DNA of 13,948 nucleotides from PALSA-1004 sp046715035 (GTDB taxonomy: Bacteria; Pseudomonadota; Gammaproteobacteria; Burkholderiales; SG8-41). The stretch is from positions 1 to 13,948 of the forward strand of contig JBKJZR010000279.1 of assembly GCA_046715035.1 (NCBI GenBank), in the 5' to 3' direction. The stretch's first letter is position 1; every line of letters starts with the position of its first letter. Of the stretch, positions 1-5,776 are shown in pieces. The translations under genes and the position numbers were made by a program. The notes under the pieces were generated by a model, which did not search any database, had not been told where the DNA came from, and saw only the letters and a list, made by a program, of their open reading frames with translations.

Positions 1-371
1 AGCTGTTGCGAGGCGACCTGGGTCACCGGCGCGAAATCGCGCAGCGGATCATAGGGCAGATTGCGCGCCAGGCTGACGTTGCTGGCCATCGAGGCGACCG
101 TTCCCATGATCAGCGTGTAGCCGTCCGGCGGCGCCTTGGCGGTGAGCTCGGCGGCGATCACGCCGCCCGCCCCTGAACGGTTATCGACGACGACCTGCTG
201 CCCCAGGCGCTCGCCCAGCCGCGGGCCTATCGTGCGCGCCAGCGTATCGACGCTGCCGCCCGGCGTGCTCGGCACGATCATGCGGATCGGCCGTTGGGGA
301 TAGCCCTGCGCGATGGCGCAGCAGGCCCCCGCGCACAGCATAACCCCGATCAGCGTTTGCAGTGCCCGCAT
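1..371 (-). CDS. Bug/TctC-family periplasmic solute-binding protein, partial (C-terminus outside window)
   Basis: Reading the complement from ATG at 371 gives 123 complete codons before the window edge, starting MRALQTLIGVMLCAGACCAIAQ, a signal peptide with likely cleavage near AIAQ/GYP. The mature part begins GYPQRPIRMIVPSTPGGSVD and continues with DNRSGAGG, AKAPPDGYTLIMG and LPYDPLRDFAPVTQV. These are hallmark blocks of the Bug/TctC family (PxxPI-RLIVP, GG..D pocket loop, DNR.GAGG, PPDGYTL). Such proteins bind carboxylates in the periplasm, some for TctAB-type transport; no TctA/TctB gene is visible here. The gene lies 52 bp downstream of an ICL/PEPM-family gene on the same strand, so the two are probably co-transcribed. 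The last of five TGAGGAG heptamers supplies a strong ribosome-binding site 9 nt before the ATG. About two thirds of the expected ~320 residues are missing. The family call is firm; the ligand is unknown. Confidence 0.93.
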   Translation of the reverse strand, partial: MRALQTLIGVMLCAGACCAIAQGYPQRPIRMIVPSTPGGSVDTLARTIGPRLGERLGQQVVVDNRSGAGGVIAAELTAKAPPDGYTLIMGTVASMASNVSLARNLPYDPLRDFAPVTQVASQQ

Positions 372-380
372 GGCGCCTGA

Positions 381-415
381 CTCCTCACTCCTCACTCTTC
401 ACTCCTCACTCCTCA
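381..415 (-). repeat. Five tandem 7-bp repeats (TGAGGAG) acting as stacked ribosome-binding sites
   Basis: On the plus strand the unit is CTCCTCA, at 381, 388, 395 (variant CTCTTCA), 402 and 409. On the coding (minus) strand this reads TGAGGAG, so each copy contains a Shine-Dalgarno-like GAGGAG. The array fills most of the 52-bp gap between the ICL/PEPM gene and the Bug/TctC gene. Its last copy ends 9 nt before the TctC start. The unit length is not a multiple of three and the tract is non-coding, so gain or loss of copies would leave both proteins intact. Confidence 0.9.
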
Positions 416-423
416 CCGCATTG

Positions 424-1359
424 CTACGGCTGGAATCCCACCGATCCCTGGTACTTCGCCACGACCTCGCTGTCGGGCAGGAATTGCTCTTCGAGCTTCC
501 TGATCGCGGGGAAGCCGATGAATGCGTGCATGTTGCCGGCGGGATGATCGGCGGTGCGGGCTTCGAAGCGCTTGACCGCTTCGACGTCGTCGCGCGCGAA
601 CTCCTGAAAGTAGTCCCACATCGCGACGGTGGAGCTGCGCAGCGAGCCGGTGGCATTGGACACCATGGCGACGCCGATCTCGTTAAGGCGCGCAAGCGGC
701 AGCCGGGGCGAAACGCCGGTGCGGTTGAAATGCAGCGGCCCTTTGATCTCCCTGGCGCAGCGCTCGAGCTCGGCTTCGGACGTGAGCGCTTCGGGGAAAA
801 TCATATCGGCCCCGGCGTCGAGGTAAGCATGGGCGCGCCGTATCAGCTCGTCGAGGCTGCCGCCGGCAACGCCGCGCGCGTCGCAGCGCGCGATCAGCAC
901 GAAATCGGGGTCGAGCTCGCGGCGCACGTGGTCGGCAGCACGCAATTTACCGGTCATTTCTTCCACCGCAATGATCTGCTTGCCGGCGATGTGGCCACAG
1001 CGCTTGGGCGCGACCTGATCCTCGATGTGAATGGCCGCGGCGCCCGCGCCGATGAAATCCTCGACGGTGCGCATGACGTTGATCGCGTTGCCGAAGCCGG
1101 TGTCCGCATCGGCGATGACGGGGATGTCCACGGCGGCGGCGATGTAGCGCGTCATCATCACGATCTCGTTGAGGGTGATCAGCCCCACGTCGGGCTTGCC
1201 GAGCAGCGACGCCGAAACGCCATAGCCGGTTACCCCGCAGCAGGGAAACCCCGCCTTCTCGATGATCATCGCCGACATCGCGTTGAACGCGCCCGGCTTC
1301 ACCAGCGTGGTCTTCTGTGCGAGCAGTTGCCTCAACTGCGTGGTTTTCCTCGTCTTCAT
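424..1359 (-). CDS. Isocitrate lyase/phosphoenolpyruvate mutase superfamily enzyme (probable 2-methylisocitrate- or dimethylmalate-type lyase)
   Basis: The 311-residue protein is a TIM-barrel enzyme of the ICL/PEP mutase superfamily, which uses Mg2+ to cleave or form C-C or C-P bonds in 2-hydroxy acids, usually releasing pyruvate, glyoxylate or oxaloacetate. Visible family signatures are KPGAFNAMSAMIIEKAGF (about 21-38), the metal-binding DADTGFGN block (84-91), IEDQVAPKRCGH (112-123) with the loop Lys119-Arg120-Cys121-Gly-His, and DPDFVLIARCDA. The KRCGH cysteine is the catalytic residue of lyase members and argues against the oxaloacetate-decarboxylase branch, which lacks it. The length suits methylisocitrate-lyase/carboxyphosphonoenolpyruvate-mutase-like members. 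The ATG at 1359 has GGGGAGA about 8 nt upstream. The gene precedes the partial Bug/TctC gene on the same strand and diverges from the flavin oxidoreductase. A second member lies at 4866-5759 and is clearly divergent in sequence. The superfamily is certain; the substrate is not. Confidence 0.92.
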   Translation of the reverse strand: MKTRKTTQLRQLLAQKTTLVKPGAFNAMSAMIIEKAGFPCCGVTGYGVSASLLGKPDVGLITLNEIVMMTRYIAAAVDIPVIADADTGFGNAINVMRTVEDFIGAGAAAIHIEDQVAPKRCGHIAGKQIIAVEEMTGKLRAADHVRRELDPDFVLIARCDARGVAGGSLDELIRRAHAYLDAGADMIFPEALTSEAELERCAREIKGPLHFNRTGVSPRLPLARLNEIGVAMVSNATGSLRSSTVAMWDYFQEFARDDVEAVKRFEARTADHPAGNMHAFIGFPAIRKLEEQFLPDSEVVAKYQGSVGFQP

Positions 1360-1464
1360 CGGCGTCTCCCCTTCACGCCGCTCGTCACCGCGGCAAATTG
1401 CGGCACCACCTTCTCGACCGTGAAGCGATGCAGCGCCACGTTGCCCGCCGCGCAGCAGTTCTCG

Positions 1465-1492
1465 ATTCTATTTCAAGGTCGGGGCATCACAA
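1465..1492 (-). promoter_or_regulatory. Candidate sigma-70 promoter for the minus-strand ICL/PEPM gene
   Basis: On the minus strand there is TTGTGA (plus 1487-1492, 4 of 6 matches to TTGACA), a 16-bp spacer, and TAGAAT (plus 1465-1470, 5 of 6 matches to TATAAT). Transcription would start near 1458, giving a leader of about 100 nt before the ATG at 1359. This is pattern matching only. It lies in the 240-bp divergent gap 1360-1599, which otherwise holds no gene that I can support. Confidence 0.45.
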
Positions 1493-1531
1493 AATGTTTT
1501 CGCCAGGCGCCGCACGCTGCGCAGCGCGGCG

Positions 1532-1560
1532 TTGGCGCGCGCGGGCGGCGGGCGTACAAT
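1532..1560 (+). promoter_or_regulatory. Candidate sigma-70 promoter for the flavin oxidoreductase gene
   Basis: TTGGCG at 1532-1537 (4 of 6) and TACAAT at 1555-1560 (5 of 6) are separated by exactly 17 bp. The -10 box stands out as AT-rich in a very GC-rich stretch. A start near 1567 would leave a leader of about 33 nt before the ATG at 1600. Its position back-to-back with the minus-strand candidate fits two divergent units. Confidence 0.5.
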
Positions 1561-1599
1561 TCCTGCGCCACGGCTCGTCAGTGCTCAGTGATCCTTCGG

Positions 1600-3546
1600 A
1601 TGAACTCACCGTATCCGCGCCTCTTCGAACCCATCCGCATATGCGCCAGCGTTTCGCGCAATCGCGTGATGCGGCTGGCCACCACGACCAACACCGGCGC
1701 CAACGGCGTCGCCAGTGAGCGGACGGTCGCTTTCTACCGCGCTCTCGCGCGCGGCGGCACGGGCGTGATCGTCACCGAGTCGATGCGCGTGCACGCGAGC
1801 AACGCGGCGCGCGATGCGGCGATGCTGGCCTACGATCCGCGGATCGTCCCCAGCCTCGCGCGGTTGGCCGACGCAGTGCATGGCGAGGGCAGTCTGCTCA
1901 TTGCGCAGCTCAATCACGGCGGGCGCCAGCACCACGCCAACCTGGTACCGACACTGTGGGCGCCGTCGGCGCTCGCGTGTCCGCACAGCGGCGGTATCCC
2001 GCACGAGATGAGCCGCGCCGAGATCGCGAGCCTGGTGCAGGGCTTCGTCGCGTCCGCGCGGCACGCGCGCGAGGCAGGCATGGACGGCGTCGAGATCCAC
2101 GGCGCGCAGGGACACCTGATCCAGGAGTTCATCTCGCCTTTCAGCAACCGGCGCAGCGACGAGTACGGTGGCAGCCTCGAGAATCGACTGCGGTTCGCGC
2201 GCGAGATCCTGAGCGCGGTGCGCGATGCCATGGGTCCCGACGTGATCGTCGGCTACCGCATGGGGGTTGACGAATTCGAGCCCGGCGGCCTGACGACCGA
2301 CGACAGCGTCGATATCGCGCACCGGCTGGTCGAGCTCGGCGTCTGCGATTACCTGTCGCTGGCGCAGGGCACGTTCAATACGCTCGATACACACCTGCCC
2401 GACAGTCACTATCCGCCGCTGACTTACGTTGATTTGCACGCGCGCATCAAGGCAGCCGCGCCGCAGGTGCCGGTGGTAACGAGCTCACGCATACAGACCC
2501 CCGAGCAGGCCGAGTCGATACTCAGCGGCGGCAAGGCCGACATGGTCGGTTTGTGCCGGGCGCTGGTCGCCGACCCCGAGTGGCCGTTGAAAGCGGCGAG
2601 CGGCAGGCGCGAGGACATCCGGGTCTGCGTGTCGACGAGCCAGTGCTGGGGCTGGATCGTCGAGGGCCGGCGCATCGCGTGCTCCATCAATCCCACACTG
2701 GGGTTCGAACTCGACCTGCCGCCGCTCGCGCGCTCGGCAGCTGCCAGGCGCGTCGTCGTGATCGGCGGCGGTCCGTCCGGACTCGAAGCCGCGCGAACTG
2801 CCGCCGAATGCGGGCACGAGGTCGTGTTGTTCGAAAGTGCGGCCGAGCTGGGCGGCAAGCTCGCGCGCGCGCGCCAGCTCCTGCCCGCCTACGAGGCCGG
2901 CAATGCCGTCGCGCATCTGGCGCGCCAGGTCGTCAAGCTCGGCGTCGACGTCCGTATCGGCACGCGGGCCACCGTCGCCGGGGTCCGCGCCGAACGCCCC
3001 TCCGCCGTGATCGTCGCCACGGGCGCCACCATCATAGCGCCGCCTGTGTCGGGGGATGGCTCGGTGCCGGTGCTCGCCTGCGGCAGCGAGCTGCCCGCGC
3101 AACTCCCGCCCGGCGAGGTCGTGGTGATGGACGAGGACGGCTATTTCTGGGCCGCGGCGGTCACCGAAACGCTGGCGCAGCGCGGTACCCGCGTAATTTA
3201 CGTGACGCGCTTTTTCGAGGCGTTGCGCGAAGTTCCGGAAGTCACGCGCATCGCCGCGCTGCGCGCGCTCGACAAGCTCGGGGTGGGGTTGCGCCCGACG
3301 ATGTTCGTCGACCGCATCGAGCGCGGCGGCGTCAGCCTGCGGCACTATTACAACCGCGAGCGAGTCGAACGGCGCGACGGCGTCGGCGCGATCTTGTGGC
3401 TCGGCGTGCAGCGCGCCAACGACGCACTGGCGCACGAGCTGTTGGCGGCTGGCGTCGACAACGTGAAAGTGGTCGGTGATGCGCATGCCCCGCGGCGCCT
3501 CGCGAATGCGATCGCGGAAGGTCATCGCGCCGCGCGCGCGGTGTGA
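1600..3546 (+). CDS. Two-domain FMN/FAD oxidoreductase of the Old Yellow Enzyme/2,4-dienoyl-CoA reductase/N-methylproline demethylase group
   Basis: The 648-residue protein has an N-terminal OYE-like FMN TIM barrel (about 5-335) and a C-terminal FAD/NAD(P)-binding part (from about 383). OYE marks include LFEPIRI near the start, QLNHGGRQ (about 103-110), HGAQGHLIQEFISPFSNR and DEYGGSLENRLRF (from 167). A degenerate iron-sulfur motif follows: Cys343-x5-Cys349-x11-Cys361, then SINP. The dinucleotide fold has VVVIGGGPSGLEAA (385-398) and later IVATGA. The ~650-residue layout matches FadH, trimethylamine dehydrogenase and enoate reductase. The N-terminal ERTVAFYRALARGGTGVIV block and the C-x5-C spacing resemble, from memory, N-methylproline demethylase (StcD)-like members more than FadH. 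I take ATG 1600 as start because family similarity begins there; GTG 1588 is an in-frame alternative and neither has a clear Shine-Dalgarno. The same frame stays open to 313, but that part is antisense to the ICL/PEPM gene. The substrate is unknown. Confidence 0.9.
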   Translation: MNSPYPRLFEPIRICASVSRNRVMRLATTTNTGANGVASERTVAFYRALARGGTGVIVTESMRVHASNAARDAAMLAYDPRIVPSLARLADAVHGEGSLLIAQLNHGGRQHHANLVPTLWAPSALACPHSGGIPHEMSRAEIASLVQGFVASARHAREAGMDGVEIHGAQGHLIQEFISPFSNRRSDEYGGSLENRLRFAREILSAVRDAMGPDVIVGYRMGVDEFEPGGLTTDDSVDIAHRLVELGVCDYLSLAQGTFNTLDTHLPDSHYPPLTYVDLHARIKAAAPQVPVVTSSRIQTPEQAESILSGGKADMVGLCRALVADPEWPLKAASGRREDIRVCVSTSQCWGWIVEGRRIACSINPTLGFELDLPPLARSAAARRVVVIGGGPSGLEAARTAAECGHEVVLFESAAELGGKLARARQLLPAYEAGNAVAHLARQVVKLGVDVRIGTRATVAGVRAERPSAVIVATGATIIAPPVSGDGSVPVLACGSELPAQLPPGEVVVMDEDGYFWAAAVTETLAQRGTRVIYVTRFFEALREVPEVTRIAALRALDKLGVGLRPTMFVDRIERGGVSLRHYYNRERVERRDGVGAILWLGVQRANDALAHELLAAGVDNVKVVGDAHAPRRLANAIAEGHRAARAV

Positions 3547-3562
3547 ACGTCGCCTGAGGACG

Positions 3563-3645
3563 CTCTGATTAAGCCCGCTAACCGTGTCACTCGGCAGCGG
3601 GTTCGTCGTGCTTCTATCCATCAGCACGAACGGGCTTAATCAGAG
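3563..3645. repeat. MITE-like 83-bp element with perfect 15-bp terminal inverted repeats
   Basis: CTCTGATTAAGCCCG at 3563-3577 is the exact reverse complement of CGGGCTTAATCAGAG at 3631-3645. The 53-bp interior holds a second, nested imperfect hairpin: GTTCGTCGTGCT (3601-3612) against AGCACGAAC (3623-3631), with a 3-nt bulge. I see no target-site duplication beside the arms and no coding potential inside. The long interior and the absence of a terminal T-run argue against a simple intrinsic terminator. It occupies the spacer between the flavin oxidoreductase stop and the Bug/TctC start. Either a miniature transposable element or a dispersed palindromic repeat would fit. Confidence 0.7.
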
Positions 3646-3686
3646 TTTCCCTAATGGGTTGGACTTGAATCAGCGCTGCCTTCTGT

Positions 3687-3693
3687 AAGGAGA
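3687..3693 (+). promoter_or_regulatory. Strong ribosome-binding site fixing the Bug/TctC start
   Basis: AAGGAGA ends 7 nt before the ATG at 3701. This supports that start even though it gives the protein an unusually long segment ahead of the signal-peptide core. No convincing -35/-10 pair was found in 3646-3686. Confidence 0.75.
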
Positions 3694-3700
3694 TTACCGG

Positions 3701-4786
3701 ATGATCGCGAATTTCCGCAGTCTGTCTTTCGCAGCAAGAGCCAGCGCGGACAATAGCGTGGCGCGATCCAGGGTTGCGCGATCGCCCGCGCCGGTTCACC
3801 GACGCGCGCTGCTGAGCGCGCGTGCAGTCCTCGCGCTGATCGGACTGAGCGCAGCGCGCGGCGATCTCGCCGCTCAGCCCTACCCCGCGAAGCCGGTGCG
3901 GCTGATCGTGCCCTTCGCAGCGGGCGGCGGTTCCGATTTCGTCGCGCGCGTCGTCGCGCAGAAGTTCAACGAAGCTTTCGGCCAGCCGGTGGTGATCGAC
4001 AATCGCGGCGGCGCGGGCGGCGCGATCGGCACCGAGCTCGCTGCCAAGGCCCCGCCCGACGGCTACACGCTGCTGCTTGGCAGCGCCGGTCCGCTGACCA
4101 TACAGCCGGGGCTCAGCGCGCGGCTACCTTACGACCCTGTCAGGGATCTGGCGCCGATCACGATGGTTTCGAGCATTCCCTACGTCATGGTCGTGCATCC
4201 GTCGCTGCCCGCAAAAAGCGTGCGTGAGCTCGTGGCGCTCGCGCGTGCTAAGCCCGGCCAGCTCAACTTCGGCTCGCCGGGCAACGGCACGACGACGCAT
4301 CTGGCGACCGAACTGTTCAAGGTCGCGGCGAAGTTCGACGCCGTGCACGTGCCCTACAAAGGGGTAGCGCCCGCCGTCACCGACCTGCTCGCAGGCCAGA
4401 CGCAGTTCATGTCGGGCGATCTCAGCACGCTCATGCCGCAGGTCAAGGCAGGCAGGCTGCGCGCGCTCGCGGTCACCGGTGCGGGCCGATCGGCGCTCGC
4501 GCCGGAGGTACCCACCGTCGCGGAATCGGGCGTGCCGGGTTACGAGGCGATCGGGTGGTTCGGCATCCTCGCGCCGGGCGCCACGCCGCGCGAGGTCGTC
4601 GCGCGACTCAACGCTGTGCTCGTCAAGGGCATTACCGAAGCCGACGCGCGCGAGCGGCTCGCCGCGCTGGGCGGCGACGTCGTGGCCAATGCGCCTGCCG
4701 AATTCGCGGTGCGCATCCGCGACGACCTGGCGAAATGGAGCAGACTCATCAAGGCGATCGGGTTGAAGCCCGAGCAGGCCGGATAG
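3701..4786 (+). CDS. Bug/TctC-family periplasmic solute-binding protein
   Basis: The 361-residue protein is a complete Bug/TctC binding protein. After an export signal the mature chain starts near QPYPAKPVRLIVPFAAGGGSD (about 59-79). Blocks follow with VVIDNRGGAGGAIGTELAAK, PPDGYTLLLGS, LPYDPVRDLAPI, NFGSPGNGTTTHLATELF, HVPYKGVAPAVTDLLAGQTQ and EVPTVAESGVPGYE, all in family order. The family binds carboxylates between two lobes in the periplasm. Oddly, about 34 residues precede the hydrophobic core (about 37-51), so the protein is longer than the usual ~320-330. The pair Arg34-Arg35 in HRRALL just ahead of the core loosely resembles a twin-arginine motif. A good AAGGAGA site supports ATG 3701. 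The gene heads a plus-strand run with an ICL/PEPM lyase and a LeuCD-like pair, pointing to uptake of the acid they process. The ligand is not predictable from sequence. Confidence 0.93.
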   Translation: MIANFRSLSFAARASADNSVARSRVARSPAPVHRRALLSARAVLALIGLSAARGDLAAQPYPAKPVRLIVPFAAGGGSDFVARVVAQKFNEAFGQPVVIDNRGGAGGAIGTELAAKAPPDGYTLLLGSAGPLTIQPGLSARLPYDPVRDLAPITMVSSIPYVMVVHPSLPAKSVRELVALARAKPGQLNFGSPGNGTTTHLATELFKVAAKFDAVHVPYKGVAPAVTDLLAGQTQFMSGDLSTLMPQVKAGRLRALAVTGAGRSALAPEVPTVAESGVPGYEAIGWFGILAPGATPREVVARLNAVLVKGITEADARERLAALGGDVVANAPAEFAVRIRDDLAKWSRLIKAIGLKPEQAG

Positions 4787-4805
4787 CGCTGCCCCGCGCG
4801 GCGTG

Positions 4806-4811
4806 TAGAAT
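4806..4811 (+). promoter_or_regulatory. Possible -10 box upstream of the second ICL/PEPM gene
   Basis: TAGAAT (5 of 6 matches to TATAAT) sits in the 79-bp gap after the Bug/TctC gene. No good -35 hexamer lies 16-18 bp upstream, so this is weak. It could give the lyase and LeuCD-like genes an extra internal promoter. Confidence 0.25.
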
Positions 4812-4865
4812 CGGTTGCCGCATCACCATCGATGACGGCCGCCGCATCGCAAGGAGACGGACTTC

Positions 4866-5759
4866 GTGGACAGCAAAGGCGCGCAGTTCAAGGAACTCAT
4901 CAACCAGCCGGAAATCCTGATCCAGCCCGGCGTCTACGACGGCTACAGCGTACGGCTGGTCGAGCGCGCGGGCTTCAAGACCGCATCGATATCGGGCGCG
5001 GGCGTGTCGGAGAGCCGAATGGGCTGGGCCGACCGCGGCGTGATGACGTTCGAGGAAAATCTCAACAACGCACGGCGGCTGGCGGACTGCACAGACATCC
5101 TGCTGCGCGCCGACGCCGACACCGGCTACGGCAACGCCATGACCGTGCATTTCGTCGTGCGCGCGTTCGAGAAGGCCGGCATGGCGGCGCTGATGATCGA
5201 AGACCAGGTGTGGCCCAAGCGTTGCGGCCACATGGCGGGCAAGTCGTGCATACCCGCCGAGGAGATGGTGCAGAAGGTCAAGGCTGCGGTGGATGCCCGG
5301 CGCGACCCCGATTTCGTGATCGTGTCGCGCACCGACGCTGCCGGCCCGCACGGCGTGGACGAGGCGATCCGCCGGCTGAACCTGTACGCCGAAGCCGGCG
5401 CCGACGTGATGTATGCCGACGCGCTGCTGTCGAAGGAAGACATCGCGAAAGTCGCGAAGCACGTGCCCAAGCCGCTGATCGTCAACATGGGCCTCGGCAT
5501 GCGTGCGCGCAAGACGACGCCGCTGATGAGCCCGCAGCAGCTGCAGGACGCGGGCGTGGCGGCAGTGAGCTACCCGAGGCTGCTCACGACCGCGGCGCTG
5601 AAGGGCATGATGAACGCGCTGGCGGTATTCCAGGAGGAGGTCGTGAAGCACAACCGCGTGATCGAGCGCGATGACCTGCAGGTGGGATTCGAGGAGCTGA
5701 ACGACCTGATGGGCATGCAGGCGCTCGACGAGCTCGAGCGCAAGTACGCCGGCGGTTGA
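4866..5759 (+). CDS. Isocitrate lyase/phosphoenolpyruvate mutase superfamily lyase (second paralogue; 2,3-dimethylmalate- or methylisocitrate-lyase-like)
   Basis: The 297-residue protein starts at GTG 4866, chosen because AAGGAGA (4851-4857) lies 8 nt upstream and similarity to the other family member begins at once. It is a Mg2+-dependent TIM-barrel lyase. Signatures are QPGVYDGYSVRLVERAGF (20-37), the metal-site block DADTGYGN (83-90), IEDQVWPKRCGH (111-122) with catalytic-loop Lys118-Arg119-Cys120, and DPDFVIVSRTDA. The intact KRCGH loop predicts C-C cleavage of a 2-hydroxy acid rather than phosphonate chemistry. It overlaps the region upstream of the LeuC-like gene with a short gap and shares its strand and likely transcript. 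The combination with a LeuCD-like hydro-lyase recalls dimethylmaleate hydratase plus dimethylmalate lyase, or aconitase/PrpD plus methylisocitrate lyase. It diverges strongly from the paralogue at 424-1359, so a different substrate is likely. The superfamily is certain; the exact reaction is inference. Confidence 0.92.
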   Translation: MDSKGAQFKELINQPEILIQPGVYDGYSVRLVERAGFKTASISGAGVSESRMGWADRGVMTFEENLNNARRLADCTDILLRADADTGYGNAMTVHFVVRAFEKAGMAALMIEDQVWPKRCGHMAGKSCIPAEEMVQKVKAAVDARRDPDFVIVSRTDAAGPHGVDEAIRRLNLYAEAGADVMYADALLSKEDIAKVAKHVPKPLIVNMGLGMRARKTTPLMSPQQLQDAGVAAVSYPRLLTTAALKGMMNALAVFQEEVVKHNRVIERDDLQVGFEELNDLMGMQALDELERKYAGG

Positions 5760-5776
5760 ACGAGGAGGATAGACCC

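Noticed and set aside
381..415. A CRISPR array or transcription-factor binding array in the short tandem repeats
   Set aside because: The units are contiguous 7-mers without spacers; their match to the Shine-Dalgarno sequence at the right distance from a start explains them better.
313..1599. A plus-strand frame open from 313 that continues into the flavin oxidoreductase, suggesting a 1077-residue fusion
   Set aside because: The part before 1600 is antisense to the clearly homologous ICL/PEPM gene and shows no protein family; OYE similarity starts at the ATG at 1600.
2485..3627. A 380-codon minus-strand frame opposite the flavin oxidoreductase, starting inside the inverted repeat
   Set aside because: Its composition is typical of antisense GC-rich frames, and the opposite strand carries clear dinucleotide-fold motifs.
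3563..3645. Intrinsic terminator for the flavin oxidoreductase
   Set aside because: The 15-bp arms are 53 bp apart and no T-run follows, so a repeat or MITE-like element is the better description.
4749..5651. A 300-codon minus-strand frame opposite the second ICL/PEPM gene
   Set aside because: It is antisense to conserved catalytic motifs, His/Arg-rich, and has no ribosome-binding site or family signature.
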